Notes: generated by a model not told the origin, from the letters alone. A stretch of DNA of 64,000 nt from Methanobacterium sp. UBA279 (GCA_002502855.1 DAQK01000003.1:1-64000), one strand, 5' to 3'. Shown: positions 1 to 10,685, counted from the first letter of the stretch. A program made the numbers and translations.

Positions 1-84
1 GATCAAACAGTAAATCGAAATTCTCAGTATCTTTTTTTTAATTTATAAAATTAGATACAGAGTTTATATGATACTAGATACGAG

Positions 85-561
85 TTATATGATCAGTTCG
101 CCGTGGAGTTTTCTCAGACGATCAATGGATGGGTGGTTTTTTCCCATGCTTTTTTTCCATTTCTCCACTACAAATTCCAGGGAAACTTCCCGGGTACCGT
201 GTATCAGGTTATCGGCGTGGGCTACAATCTTTTCTTCTAGGATTACCGGCAGGTAATCCTGGCAGGGCAGGCCTAACAGGCACGCCTCATTGCGTGGTAT
301 TCCGGCACCGATGTGCACTTCTGCAATCCTCACCACATCTTTCGGGAAACCTTGTTCCCTTAAAATCTGTGCACCTTCTATCCCATGGCGGACCCCCTGG
401 GTTTTCGTCCGTCCCACATCGTGGAGTAGTGCTCCAGCACGGACTATTTCTAAATCTACATCAAAATTAGTTGCTATTTCCAGAGCTTTAGCTAATACAG
501 CTTTAGAATGTTCAATTAGGTATGTGGAGGAGTTTAAATCTTCTAATAGTTTAAGATTCAA
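85..561 (-). CDS. HD-domain phosphohydrolase (TIGR00295-like)
   Basis: A 158-residue protein with the metal-binding HD signature LLHDVGR at residues 45-51, an earlier His at 18 and further His at about 59 and 82. This is the pattern of the small archaeal HD/HDIG proteins annotated as uncharacterised metal-dependent phosphohydrolases. The physiological substrate is unknown. It is the last gene of a leftward run starting with tfe, about 57 bases downstream of the tfe stop, so co-transcription with tfe is plausible. The length fits a single-domain family member. Confidence 0.8.
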   Translation of the reverse strand: MNLKLLEDLNSSTYLIEHSKAVLAKALEIATNFDVDLEIVRAGALLHDVGRTKTQGVRHGIEGAQILREQGFPKDVVRIAEVHIGAGIPRNEACLLGLPCQDYLPVILEEKIVAHADNLIHGTREVSLEFVVEKWKKSMGKNHPSIDRLRKLHGELII

Positions 562-617
562 TTAGGCCCCCTAAGTGAAATTAAAAAGATGCTCAGGATT
601 TAATAGATTAAATAGAA

Positions 618-1106
618 TTAGTTGATTCTATCTTTTAATTCTTTTAATTCATCTATTATTGCGGAGTTGTCCTGATATTCCAGTGGAGCTCCACATTCTC
701 CGCAGGTGAAGTTATTTTCAGAGGCTTCTTCGAAATTGTATCTGTGATCGTTGTTTTTACATACGAAGAACATGTTTCCTTCTTCATATTCCAGTGAATC
801 GTTGACTTCTTTGGAATATTTTTCATATTTTTCGTCTAAAATCTCGAATACCTTCTTCTCTTCAAAAGTCCAGTTGTAGGTGTACCATTGTGTTTCTGGA
901 TCTTTACTTCTCTTGTAGCTGGCGATTCCTGCATCGTACAGTTTGTATAGGACTCTCCTTACTATGTTGAGTCTAATTTCTGTAACCTCAGCTATCTCCT
1001 CATCCGTGGTTTTACCTTCCAACATGCACTTGATGATAGAAAAACTGTTTTCATCGTCGTTGGTTATGCTGGTCAGTATTTCCTGTACTGCTGTGTCGTT
1101 AAACAT
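618..1106 (-). CDS. tfe: Transcription factor E alpha subunit (TFE)
   Basis: A 162-residue archaeal TFE, homologous to TFIIE-alpha, which helps open promoter DNA with TBP, TFB and RNA polymerase. The N-terminal 90 residues form the winged-helix region, followed by a charged helix (about 80-110) and a C-terminal zinc ribbon. In the ribbon I see Cys116, Cys135 and Cys138, but the expected second cysteine of the first knuckle is Asn119; His121 might substitute. The start is set by a GGGAGGAAC ribosome binding site about 4 bases upstream. A TATA box lies about 50 bases further upstream. Confidence 0.9.
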   Translation of the reverse strand: MFNDTAVQEILTSITNDDENSFSIIKCMLEGKTTDEEIAEVTEIRLNIVRRVLYKLYDAGIASYKRSKDPETQWYTYNWTFEEKKVFEILDEKYEKYSKEVNDSLEYEEGNMFFVCKNNDHRYNFEEASENNFTCGECGAPLEYQDNSAIIDELKELKDRIN

Positions 1107-1155
1107 TCAAGTTCCTCCCATGTTTTACTAGACTTAATGAATTTGCATTAAGTTC

Positions 1156-1167
1156 TTTTTATATAAG
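1156..1167 (-). promoter_or_regulatory. TATA box of tfe
   Basis: Read on the minus strand this is ACTTATATAAAAA, a good archaeal TATA box about 50 bases before the tfe ATG. Initiation about 25 bases downstream would leave a short 5' leader carrying the ribosome binding site. The rest of the 1107-1436 gap is AT-rich and shows no gene. Confidence 0.6.
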
Positions 1168-1436
1168 TTTTAATTTTAATAAGTCCAATTTTTAAAGGTC
1201 AATATTAAAAAAACCAAGAATATATTTGTATTCTTGAATTTTTTAATCAACCGAGTTGTTAAATAGATAAATTTCAAACAGTAATGACCTTAAAAATATC
1301 TCTAATCAGTACTTATTATATGATCCAGATGGTATTTATATCTTTGTGAATATGGTGTGGATAGTATCATATCTTTGTGACTATTATGTTATCAGTAAAT
1401 AACAACACCTTAATCCCCTTGTTTAAAAAAACAACA

Positions 1437-2288
1437 TCATCGCTCCCTGACAATAACCGCTGGGGTATGCTCAACAGATTCCAGCATTTCGATAGTAACT
1501 CCAGTTATATCCTCATGGAATGTTTCCTTCATATCATATACTGTTTCCATACTGGTATCCTTTTCTTTTTGGTAATCCTCTGCCATCTTCGCTATTTTGA
1601 TAATTTTATCTATATTTTCACTCCTGGATGCCGCCAGGGGGGTTGGTCCTTTAACTGTCCCTATCCTCCCTAATAGATAGGCAAGTATGCCCAGATCCTT
1701 TTTTATACCGGGCATGGCCAGTGGAATGGATGTTAATTTAGTTCCACGAAACTGGTAAGTAACATCTGTATCCACGATCATAACTGTAACATCCTTCCTG
1801 TAGTGGGATCTGATTTTCGAGCTTATATCCGCCACCACACCCTCCGGATCCTCTGGCAGGAGGCAGACACTGGTCCCCGGGACGTTGCTTAAATCAACCC
1901 CTGCTTCAGATGCAGGTTTAAGGGCGTGTTTAAGTCCATAATAATCTAATATTAACTGTTTATGATTCCTGGCTTCTTTAGGTAATTTTTTTAGATTTCC
2001 TACTGTTCTGCTCTTTATTCCAAATAGTGGCCCGAAAATGTATCCCCAGATGTACCGGGACCATACGTCTGCTAGAAGCACAGCTGCTATAGAAGGCTTG
2101 ATGTTTTGTTCATCCACTATCCTTCCCTGGGAAATGGCTATGGGTGTTTCCGAGATAACCAGGAAATCCCCGTCTTCCAGATATTTTGAGGCCTGATGTA
2201 TGATGGGATCATAAGGTTCTCCGGGCTTTATATAATCAGTGACAACAGGGATGATTTTATATTCACCCCTAGAATTTGATGTGCTCAT
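1437..2288 (-). CDS. Coenzyme F420-0:L-glutamate ligase-like protein (CofE superfamily)
   Basis: A 283-residue protein. The N-terminal part with GDFLVISETPIAISQGRIV (about residues 35-55) and the C-terminal part with an IGTVKGPTPLAASRS stretch are typical of the F420-0:gamma-glutamyl ligase-like family of methanogens. CofE itself adds glutamates to F420-0. This longer paralogue family is annotated F420-0:gamma-glutamyl ligase but its exact role is less certain. It is transcribed divergently from the glycosyltransferase gene, with about 150 bases between the two proposed starts. Confidence 0.65.
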   Translation of the reverse strand: MSTSNSRGEYKIIPVVTDYIKPGEPYDPIIHQASKYLEDGDFLVISETPIAISQGRIVDEQNIKPSIAAVLLADVWSRYIWGYIFGPLFGIKSRTVGNLKKLPKEARNHKQLILDYYGLKHALKPASEAGVDLSNVPGTSVCLLPEDPEGVVADISSKIRSHYRKDVTVMIVDTDVTYQFRGTKLTSIPLAMPGIKKDLGILAYLLGRIGTVKGPTPLAASRSENIDKIIKIAKMAEDYQKEKDTSMETVYDMKETFHEDITGVTIEMLESVEHTPAVIVRER

Positions 2289-2437
2289 ATTAATCTAACT
2301 TTAGAATTTATTTTGTTAAAGAATTTTTCCTTTAGAATTAAATAGGAGAAATGTGTAATATAATTCACAAAGTGCAAGATCTTCAGATAACCTTTCGAAC
2401 GGTTTCAAAATCTTTAAGATGTATCGGAGGCGAAAAT

Positions 2438-3679
2438 TTGCCTAAAACAAATAGAGTAACTAACTTCAGAATGCCGGGTAGCAGTCTTGAAGAGTTTAAT
2501 GTAAAATCTCCTGAAATAGGTAAAAAAATCCTCTACGGAGTGTGTGGAGAGGGAATGGGCCATGCCATACGCAGTGGTGTGATTGTAGAACACCTTCTCG
2601 GGAAAAATGAAGTATCTATTTTTGCCCATGGCCGATCCTACGATTACCTCTCTGAGAAATTCGATAACGTACACCAGATCGGAGGCTTTAACACCGTTTA
2701 TGAAGCTAACCAGGTAAATAGTGCTAAAACATTTTTTAATGGGATTAAGGACCTACCCCTTGATTTACATAAAAACCTTACCTACATGCAGGATTTTGCC
2801 AAAGAATTCCAACCAGATATCATAATATCAGATTTCGAGTTTTATACCAACCTTCTGAGTAAAATATTAAGAGTACCCTTTATCAGTCTGGATCACACCC
2901 ATGTGGTGACTCACTGCCAAACTGATGTACCGTATAAATATCTTAAAGATAAATTAAAGGCAGAAGGGGTGATTCGCTCATTTATTCAATTGCCCAGCGT
3001 TTATCTAATAACCAGCTTTTACTATCCCCCTCTGGTAAACCCGGGAAGAGTCAGGATCTTCCCCCCTGTTCTAAGAAAAAGAATTCTGAGGCTTAAAGGC
3101 AAGGAAAAAACCCTTAAAGGTGATAAAAGAACCCTTAAATGCAAAGAAGGAACTCACATCTTTGTATATCAAACCAGCACCTCGAATACGGAACTTATAA
3201 AGCTTCTTAAGGAAACGGATTATAGATTTATTATCTACGGCTTCCATAAAGACCAGGAAGATGAGAACTTATCCTATAGAAGTTTCAATGAGAACTATTT
3301 CTACCATGATCTGGCATCCTGCCAGGCAGTTATAACCAATGGAGGATTCAATCTCATATCCGAAGCACTCTACTTAAATAAACCGGTCTTCAGCGTACCG
3401 GTGAAAAAACAATTTGAACAGGTGCTTAACGCCATATATCTGGAAAAATTGGGCTTCGGAGAGTTCCATGAAGATCCACTTAAAGATGACCTGGAAAATT
3501 TCATGTTAAAACTGGACTTCTACAGGAAAAACATAAAATCAAATTTTACACACGACAGGAACCAGACCATCCTTCAGGAACTCGATAAATTAATCCAGGA
3601 ACTTACCAGTGCAAATAAACAGGAATTAAAAAATAAGCCGGATGTGGGAATAACCACCAGTTCAAATTTGATTAATTAA
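2438..3679 (+). CDS. Glycosyltransferase, MJ1255/VC2487 (TIGR00661) family
   Basis: A predicted GT-B fold glycosyltransferase related to MurG-type enzymes. The N-terminal KILYGVCGEGMGHAIRSG motif is the sugar-acceptor glycine-rich loop, and TNGGFNLISEALYLNKPV near residues 300-320 is the nucleotide-sugar site. An ATG at 2351 is possible but adds about 29 residues that the family does not have. I choose TTG at 2438 because GGAGGCG sits at 2427-2433, five bases upstream, and family proteins start close to the KILYG motif. The acceptor is unknown, possibly a cell-wall or membrane lipid precursor. The gene converges on comA with about 40 bases between. Confidence 0.75.
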   Translation: MPKTNRVTNFRMPGSSLEEFNVKSPEIGKKILYGVCGEGMGHAIRSGVIVEHLLGKNEVSIFAHGRSYDYLSEKFDNVHQIGGFNTVYEANQVNSAKTFFNGIKDLPLDLHKNLTYMQDFAKEFQPDIIISDFEFYTNLLSKILRVPFISLDHTHVVTHCQTDVPYKYLKDKLKAEGVIRSFIQLPSVYLITSFYYPPLVNPGRVRIFPPVLRKRILRLKGKEKTLKGDKRTLKCKEGTHIFVYQTSTSNTELIKLLKETDYRFIIYGFHKDQEDENLSYRSFNENYFYHDLASCQAVITNGGFNLISEALYLNKPVFSVPVKKQFEQVLNAIYLEKLGFGEFHEDPLKDDLENFMLKLDFYRKNIKSNFTHDRNQTILQELDKLIQELTSANKQELKNKPDVGITTSSNLIN

Positions 3680-3717
3680 ATGAATCTACATCAGGTTAAA
3701 TCAGTTAAGGCAATTAA

Positions 3718-4506
3718 TTAAAGTTTCACCTTTCCAAGAGTATCTCCTCTAAGCCCCTGTCTCAGGGTTTCCAGAGCTATTATCTCTTCTGGTGCAATAT
3801 TTCCCAGATTAACGTAGGGTCCGAATTTGAGTATCAGGTAAACCTGCTGGTCCTTCTTTGGAGCTTCCCAGATTATCTTACTGGTATCGAGTTTTTGGGA
3901 TAGTCCGTCCACAACACCATCTTTGACCTTTCCGTTGTTGTCGTATATGCCAATACCTTTGCCTCCTTCCCTACCTTCAATGAGGACTTTATATGCACCG
4001 GCATCCAGGTCAAAATTCACCATTTCAATCCGTTTTTCCATGGATATTTTATGATCTTCTACAGGATTTTTCTTCCCCACCTCGGTGATGATCCTGAACC
4101 CATAATCCTTGACTATACCGATTAATTCCCCTCTAGCTGCTTGTTCAATGTTTATAGTTCCATCTGATAGTTCTATAGCATCAAAACCAAGTTCATCTGC
4201 TTCACAAAGAAATTCATTTACTTTATCCTGCTGATAGGCTATTTCAAATAGCGTTCCGCCAGGATAGGGGATTACATCATATGAACGGTAGATTTCAGTT
4301 TTTTCTTTTACTAAATCCCTATCTTGTATAGCGGATGTTCCCCAACCAAATTTAGCCAGATCCACATAGTCACCGGATAGTTCTAGAAAATCTATTAAAG
4401 ATACCGGGCCCATACCCTTATCTAACATCATGGTTAGCCCTTCTCCAGATTTTCTTTTCCTTCCTTCTGTTAAAAAATTGAATGCATTCATGAAAATCAG
4501 TTTCAA
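3718..4506 (-). CDS. comA: Phosphosulfolactate synthase (ComA)
   Basis: A 262-residue TIM-barrel enzyme that adds sulfite to phosphoenolpyruvate to make (2R)-phospho-3-sulfolactate, the first step of coenzyme M synthesis in many methanogens. Recognisable blocks are the DYVDLAKFGWGTSA stretch (about 46-60), YPGGTLFE (about 80), GFDAIELSDGTI (about 107) and the KVLIEGREGGKGIGIYD loop (about 172). Length and motifs match the family. The other coenzyme M genes are not in this window. Confidence 0.92.
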   Translation of the reverse strand: MKLIFMNAFNFLTEGRKRKSGEGLTMMLDKGMGPVSLIDFLELSGDYVDLAKFGWGTSAIQDRDLVKEKTEIYRSYDVIPYPGGTLFEIAYQQDKVNEFLCEADELGFDAIELSDGTINIEQAARGELIGIVKDYGFRIITEVGKKNPVEDHKISMEKRIEMVNFDLDAGAYKVLIEGREGGKGIGIYDNNGKVKDGVVDGLSQKLDTSKIIWEAPKKDQQVYLILKFGPYVNLGNIAPEEIIALETLRQGLRGDTLGKVKL

Positions 4507-4569
4507 CTCCAGTTTTTAATTTAATTGTAATGTTTGTCTTCGTATTTAAAAAATTTTGCTTACTGGATC

Positions 4570-4579
4570 AAATATATAA
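4570..4579 (+). promoter_or_regulatory. TATA box for the pyruvate-kinase-like gene
   Basis: AAATATATAA lies 56 bases upstream of the ATG at 4635. A transcript starting near 4600 would carry the GGAGGGT ribosome binding site at 4623-4629. Confidence 0.5.
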
Positions 4580-4634
4580 TTAACGTATCCCCAAAAATTA
4601 TTTAATATAAAGAAATTTCCATGGAGGGTTAAAT

Positions 4635-5198
4635 ATGGAGAAAAGTATCCACTACTTTGAAAATCCTGGAGAGGAGAATACCGATAAAGTTATAGAACTG
4701 GTTAAAGAAAGGAAAGAGGAATTGGGCATAGATTACATCGTGATAGCATCTGCTACCGGTCGTTCAGCTGTTAAATTGGGTGAAAAGATAAGTGATGCTC
4801 ATATAGTTAACGTAACCCATCACGCTGGTTTCCGGGGCGAGGATGGCCTGGAGGTAACATCAGAAAATGGAAAAAAACTGGAAGATCTGGGTATCCCTAC
4901 ATACACCAGTTCTCACGCCCTCAGCGGGGTGGGTAGAGGTATCAGCAACAAATTTAAGGGAGTAACCCCTGTAGAAGTGGTGGCAGAGACACTGCGGATG
5001 TTTTCCCAGGGAATTAAGGTCTGTGTGGAGATAAGTATCATGGCGGCAGATGGGGGACTACTTCCAACTGATTCTGAGATAATTGCCATTGGTGGAACTG
5101 AAACAGGGGTAGATACCGCGGTAGTTTTAAAGGCCGCCCATCAGGGTAACTTTTTCGATCTGAGGATCCATGAGATCATTGCCATGCCCCGACCCTGA
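4635..5198 (+). CDS. Pyruvate kinase alpha/beta-domain protein
   Basis: A 187-residue stand-alone protein resembling the C-terminal (PK_C) domain of pyruvate kinase, with an ASATGRSAVKLGEKI stretch near residues 38-52 and a GGTETGVDTAVVL stretch near 155. It lacks the catalytic barrel, so it is unlikely to be a pyruvate kinase. The role is not known; a sensory or phosphotransfer role would be a guess. The strong GGAGGG site six bases before ATG fixes the start. A 12-base direct repeat (TGCCCCGACCCT) spans the stop codon region at about 5183-5214. Confidence 0.75.
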   Translation: MEKSIHYFENPGEENTDKVIELVKERKEELGIDYIVIASATGRSAVKLGEKISDAHIVNVTHHAGFRGEDGLEVTSENGKKLEDLGIPTYTSSHALSGVGRGISNKFKGVTPVEVVAETLRMFSQGIKVCVEISIMAADGGLLPTDSEIIAIGGTETGVDTAVVLKAAHQGNFFDLRIHEIIAMPRP

Positions 5199-5380
5199 TC
5201 TTTGCCCCGACCCTAAAATTTTGCCCATCTTCACAACTCTATCAACATCCATCTCCATCTGGTAATATGGTGATATGGTTAGGTTCAAAATTACCCCCTG
5301 CTTATGAGTTGATGAGATTATTAAAATAAAAGTAAAAATTCTATGTATGGTCATGAATTATCAGTGAAAAAACCGTTGCT

Positions 5381-5390
5381 TTTAAATATA
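5381..5390 (+). promoter_or_regulatory. TATA box of ftsZ
   Basis: TTTAAATATA lies about 60 bases upstream of the ftsZ start in an otherwise gene-free 245-base gap. The expected start of transcription is near 5415, leaving a short leader with the GGGGGT ribosome binding site. Confidence 0.55.
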
Positions 5391-5443
5391 AGTTATTACA
5401 ATAACACAATTAAGATTAGTAACAATAGCAGTGGGGGTAAGAA

Positions 5444-6592
<1,149 letters not shown>

Positions 6593-6691
6593 ATAAGTCC
6601 TTCTGAGAAGGGAAGGCCGGTGAGGGAAATTTGGATTATGTCCCTTGTGCAAGTATTGACTTTAGTATATACCATCTCCCATAAAGGAAAA

Positions 6692-6700
6692 GTTTATAAA
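6692..6700 (+). promoter_or_regulatory. TATA box of the secE-spt5-ribosomal protein cluster
   Basis: GTTTATAAA preceded by a purine-rich AAAGGAAAA (BRE-like) stretch. Initiation about 25 bases downstream would place secE (ATG at 6783) behind a leader of roughly 55 bases. Confidence 0.6.
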
Positions 6701-6782
6701 TCCTAAAAATAAGCTATTGTTATCTATCTCTAAATTTCTTAATTCTTATTTTATAAATGAATTAACTAGAGCAGGTATTTCT

Positions 6783-6968
6783 ATGAAATTAAACAAAGAA
6801 TCCGTTGTTCGATTTATTAAAATGAACCAGAGAGTTCTAAGAGTGTCTAAAAGGCCCGATAGAGAGGAATATTTAAATGTTTCCAAGATAACTGGGCTGG
6901 GAATAATAATTATAGGTGTCATAGGTTTCGTTATAAGTATAGTAGTTCAATTACTGGGTTACCTATGA
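6783..6968 (+). CDS. secE: Preprotein translocase subunit SecE/Sss1
   Basis: A 61-residue tail-anchored subunit of the SecYE translocon. The amphipathic helix (about residues 9-30, with RFIKMNQRVLRVSKRPDREE) is followed by one membrane span (about 38-58) rich in Ile and Val. The reading frame is open upstream to 6717, but those extra 22 residues are not part of the family, so I start at the ATG at 6783. The position directly before spt5 (NusG) is conserved from bacteria to archaea. Confidence 0.9.
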   Translation: MKLNKESVVRFIKMNQRVLRVSKRPDREEYLNVSKITGLGIIIIGVIGFVISIVVQLLGYL

Positions 6969-7149
6969 ATTAGATTAAAATTATCAGGAAACTTTTAAGA
7001 AAATTGTTATCATCATCGAAATTTTTTATAAACATAGAACTAAATTTTATTCCATAACTTCTAACTTTTCGACATTCTATCAAATTAGTATAATAATAAT
7101 AAACTTTAAAATATTTAATGTACAAATTATGTAAATTCCCATTTGGTAT

Positions 7150-7602
7150 GTGATAATTGTGATTTATGCAATAAGAACTTTGGTTGGCCAAGAAAAGAAT
7201 GTGGCCCGGATCATAGCCAGGAACGTTAAAAGTAGCGATCTTGAAGTTAATGCTATTTTAGTCCCGGAAAGTTTAAAGGGATACATCCTGGTGGAATCTT
7301 CAGGTAAACTGGATATGCAGAATCCTGCCTTCAAAGTCCTCCATATGAAGGGTGCTATTGAAGGGCAGATACCCTACGAAGAAGTGCAGAACTTTTTAAA
7401 CCCAGAACCTATAATTGCTTCCATTCAAAAGGGAAGTATCGTGGAGTTAATATCAGGACCCTTCAAGGGAGAGAAGGCCAAAGTAGTTAGGATAGATGAA
7501 TCCAAGGAAGACGTGGTTTTAGAACTCATCGAAGCCGCAGTTCCAATACCAGTTACAGTTAAAGGCGATCAAATACGCCTAATACAAAAGGAGGCAGATT
7601 AA
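7150..7602 (+). CDS. spt5: Transcription elongation factor Spt5 (archaeal NusG)
   Basis: A 150-residue archaeal Spt5. It has an N-terminal NGN domain (about 5-85, with YAIRTLVGQEKNVARII) that binds the RNA polymerase clamp, and a KOW domain (about 95-130, GSIVELISGPFKGEKAKV). The start is GTG at 7150 or the second GTG at 7159; neither has a strong ribosome binding site. Its stop overlaps the L11 start by one base (TAATG), indicating coupled translation. The 180 bases between secE and this gene are very AT-rich and contain no gene I can support. Confidence 0.92.
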   Translation: MIIVIYAIRTLVGQEKNVARIIARNVKSSDLEVNAILVPESLKGYILVESSGKLDMQNPAFKVLHMKGAIEGQIPYEEVQNFLNPEPIIASIQKGSIVELISGPFKGEKAKVVRIDESKEDVVLELIEAAVPIPVTVKGDQIRLIQKEAD

Positions 7603-8090
7603 TGGCTAAAGAAACTATAAAAATTCTTATAGACGGCGGTAAAGCAACTCCTGGACCACCACTCGGTCCGGCAATCGGTCCGCTGGGCATTAACATGATG
7701 CAGGTAGTTGAACAGATAAACCAGAAAACAGTTGATTTTGAGGGAATGAAGGTCCCAGTTAAGATCATAGTGGACGTGGGCACCAAAGAATTCGAAGTAA
7801 CCGTGGGAACACCACCAACCACAGCTCTCATCAAGGACGAACTCAACATAGAAAAGGGATCCCAAGACCCCGGTCTTGATAAAGTAGCGGATCTCAAAGT
7901 GGAACAGGCCCTGAAGATTGCCCGGATGAAGTTCGACGCTCTACTCTCTAACGATTATAAAAACGCTGCCAAAGAAGTTATAGGGACCTGTGTAAGTATG
8001 GGGTTAACCGTGGAAGGAAAAGACCCCAGAGAAGTGCAGCAAGAAATAGATCAGGGTAAATACGACGATGTACTAGTTGAAAGTGCTTAA
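7602..8090 (+). CDS. rpl11: 50S ribosomal protein L11
   Basis: A 162-residue L11 that binds the GTPase-associated region of 23S rRNA. The signature ATPGPPLGPAIGPLGINMMQ is at residues 15-34, followed by VKIIVDVGTKEFEV and GTPPTTALIKDE. Its start overlaps the spt5 stop by one base. It is followed by a 133-base gap with a perfect hairpin directly before rpl1. Confidence 0.96.
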   Translation: MAKETIKILIDGGKATPGPPLGPAIGPLGINMMQVVEQINQKTVDFEGMKVPVKIIVDVGTKEFEVTVGTPPTTALIKDELNIEKGSQDPGLDKVADLKVEQALKIARMKFDALLSNDYKNAAKEVIGTCVSMGLTVEGKDPREVQQEIDQGKYDDVLVESA

Positions 8091-8186
8091 GCCTGATAGA
8101 TAAGCTTAACCCTGATATAACTAAATTCCATTTCATCAATTAACAAATAATTGGCGAAGAAACAGTAAAACACAAGAAATTTGGAA

Positions 8187-8212
8187 ATGAACTTTTCACC
8201 CAAAAAGTTCAT
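8187..8212 (+). promoter_or_regulatory. Perfect hairpin in the rpl1 leader
   Basis: A 10-base arm (ATGAACTTTT) pairs perfectly with AAAAGTTCAT across a six-base CACCCA loop. It ends one base before the GGAGG ribosome binding site of rpl1. In archaea L1 is known to repress its own L1-L10-L12 operon by binding mRNA. The location makes this a candidate control site, although I cannot show that it resembles the L1 target of 23S rRNA. Confidence 0.5.
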
Positions 8213-8223
8213 GGAGGAATTGA

Positions 8224-8862
<639 letters not shown>

Positions 8863-9876
8863 ATGCCTCATGTTGCAGATTGGAAGAAAGAAGAGGTTAA
8901 AGATCTTAAAGGTCTTATCGGAAGCCACAAAGTAGTGGGTATGGCTGATCTGGCCGATATTCCTGCCCCCCAACTTCAAAAGATGCGCCGAACCTTAAAG
9001 GACAGTGCACTCATTAAGATGTCCAGGAAAACTCTCATGAGCCTGGCCCTTCAAGACAGCAAAAAATCCAACATAGAATCCCTAAGTAAACATATGGATG
9101 GGCAGCCAGCCTTAATTTTCACGGATATGAATCCCTTTAAACTCTTCAAGATACTGGAGGACAGTAAAACCCAGGCACCTGCCAAGGCAGGTAGCATCGC
9201 TCCTGCTGATATAGTGGTTCCTGAAGGTGACACTGCATTTCCACCAGGCCCTATGCTGGGAGAGCTCCAAAAGATTGGGATTCCAGCCAAGATCGATAAG
9301 GGAAAGATAGTTATACAGAAGGATAAAGTCGTGGTAGAAGAAGGAGAGAAGATCTCCGCCGAAGTGGCCAGTATCCTCACCCGTCTTGACATCCACCCCC
9401 TGGAAGTGGGTATAGATCTCAAAGCAGCCTATGAGGAAGAGACCATCTACACATCGGATCTTTTAACCATCGACCCGGAAAAAACATTATCCGATATCCA
9501 AAGTGCTTATGCTGGTGCTTTAAACCTGTCAGTTAATGCAGAGATATTCAACGCTGTATCCATGCCGATACTCTTATCCAATGCAGCAACAAATGCATTG
9601 AATCTGGCGGTGAACTCTGAAATACTGAATGATAAGACCATCGGCATACTGGTGCCTAAGGCATACTCACAGATGTTGGCACTGGCCTCTGAAATAGCTT
9701 CTAAAAATGCTGAAGCTGTGGATGATGACCTGCAAGCTAAACTGAGTTCCAGCACAGCACCAGCCCCAGAACCCAAAGAAGACAAAGATGAAGAACCTCC
9801 CGAAGAAGAGAAGGAAGAATCTGAAGAGGAAAAAGAAGAAGCAGCAGCAGCCGGTTTAGGTGCTCTCTTCGGATAG
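8863..9876 (+). CDS. rpl10: 50S ribosomal protein L10 (acidic P0 homologue)
   Basis: A 337-residue archaeal P0/L10, the base of the ribosomal stalk that carries L12 dimers. The N-terminal 100 residues bind rRNA. The long helical region (about 210-290) binds L12 dimers. The acidic tail ends in AAAGLGALFG, identical to the end of L12 and used to recruit translation GTPases. It starts immediately after the rpl1 stop. Confidence 0.95.
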   Translation: MPHVADWKKEEVKDLKGLIGSHKVVGMADLADIPAPQLQKMRRTLKDSALIKMSRKTLMSLALQDSKKSNIESLSKHMDGQPALIFTDMNPFKLFKILEDSKTQAPAKAGSIAPADIVVPEGDTAFPPGPMLGELQKIGIPAKIDKGKIVIQKDKVVVEEGEKISAEVASILTRLDIHPLEVGIDLKAAYEEETIYTSDLLTIDPEKTLSDIQSAYAGALNLSVNAEIFNAVSMPILLSNAATNALNLAVNSEILNDKTIGILVPKAYSQMLALASEIASKNAEAVDDDLQAKLSSSTAPAPEPKEDKDEEPPEEEKEESEEEKEEAAAAGLGALFG

Positions 9877-9894
9877 AAAAATTCTCTTTAGATA

Positions 9895-9908
9895 AAAAAT
9901 ATAAATAA
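9895..9908 (+). promoter_or_regulatory. Possible internal TATA box before rpl12
   Basis: AAAAATATAAATAA lies about 105 bases before the rpl12 ATG in the only real gap within this part of the operon. It could give extra transcription of L12, which is needed in several copies per ribosome. The AT-richness of the gap makes this uncertain. Confidence 0.3.
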
Positions 9909-10012
9909 TGAATAATTAAAAAAATTAAAATCTGTATAAAAGGATTAAAAAGGATTCAAATAAGAAATTCTTAAATTCGTAAATTTTATAGACAATTTAG
10001 AAGGTGAATCAT

Positions 10013-10327
10013 ATGGAATACGTATACGCAGCAATGTTATTGCACACAACAGGTCAGGAAATTAATGAAGCAAATGTGAAGAAGGTACTGGACGCATCTG
10101 GAGCCGAAGTAGACGACGCCAGGGTTAAGGCTTTAATTGCAGCTTTAGAAGATGTGGATATCGATGAAGCCATAGAAAAAACTGCTTTAACCGCAGCAAC
10201 ACCCGCCGCAGCAGGCGCAGCACCCGCCACCGCGGAAACTCCAGAAGAAGAAGAGGAAGAAGAGGAAGAATCTGAAGAAGAAAAAGAAGAAGAAGCAGCA
10301 GCCGGTCTCGGCGCTCTCTTTGGTTAA
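10013..10327 (+). CDS. rpl12: 50S ribosomal protein L12 (P1/P2 type)
   Basis: A 104-residue archaeal stalk protein starting MEYVYAAMLLHTTGQEI, the family's normal N-terminus. It has an Ala-rich hinge, a long Glu/Lys tract and the conserved terminal AAAGLGALFG. An upstream in-frame GTG at 10004 lies inside the AAGGTGAAT ribosome binding site, so I start at the ATG at 10013. T-rich stretches right after the stop fit an archaeal terminator. Confidence 0.95.
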   Translation: MEYVYAAMLLHTTGQEINEANVKKVLDASGAEVDDARVKALIAALEDVDIDEAIEKTALTAATPAAAGAAPATAETPEEEEEEEEESEEEKEEEAAAGLGALFG

Positions 10328-10400
10328 TTTTCTTTTTCTATTTTCAATTTTTCTTTAAACGATTTTCCTATTTCTTTTAAACTATTTTTATTAAAAAAAG
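10328..10400 (+). terminator. T-rich terminator region after rpl12
   Basis: Several runs of four to six T follow the rpl12 stop within about 60 bases. This matches the oligo-T signal used by archaeal RNA polymerase. No hairpin is apparent. Confidence 0.45.
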
Positions 10401-10496
10401 TATAATTTTCTTTTAATTTACAAAAAAGAGTATATAAAATTTAATTTTAAAAAAAATTAGTCAATTAATTAAGTCCATTAATTAATTTCCTATTTA

Positions 10497-10685
10497 CTAT
10501 TTTGAATCAATTCTTTTTACAGCCATTTTACTGGTTAAGACTAATTTAGCAGTGAGTGCATCCTGATCGTTTTTGTTTTTTCGAAGTTCATCATCTATTT
10601 TTTCAAGCATTGATTCAAACTCATTACTTTTACAATTATATGCCTTTTTCAATAGAGATTTAGAATTATTATTGCTGTCATCCAT
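10497..10685 (-). CDS. Small charged hypothetical protein
   Basis: A 62-residue, Lys/Asp/Asn-rich soluble protein, probably helical, with no motif I recognise. Support for it being real is a GGTGGT ribosome binding site about eight bases before the ATG on the minus strand and a TATA-like TTTAAATATAG about 65 bases upstream. It stands alone between rpl12 and alaS and is divergent from alaS. Confidence 0.5.
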   Translation of the reverse strand: MDDSNNNSKSLLKKAYNCKSNEFESMLEKIDDELRKNKNDQDALTAKLVLTSKMAVKRIDSK

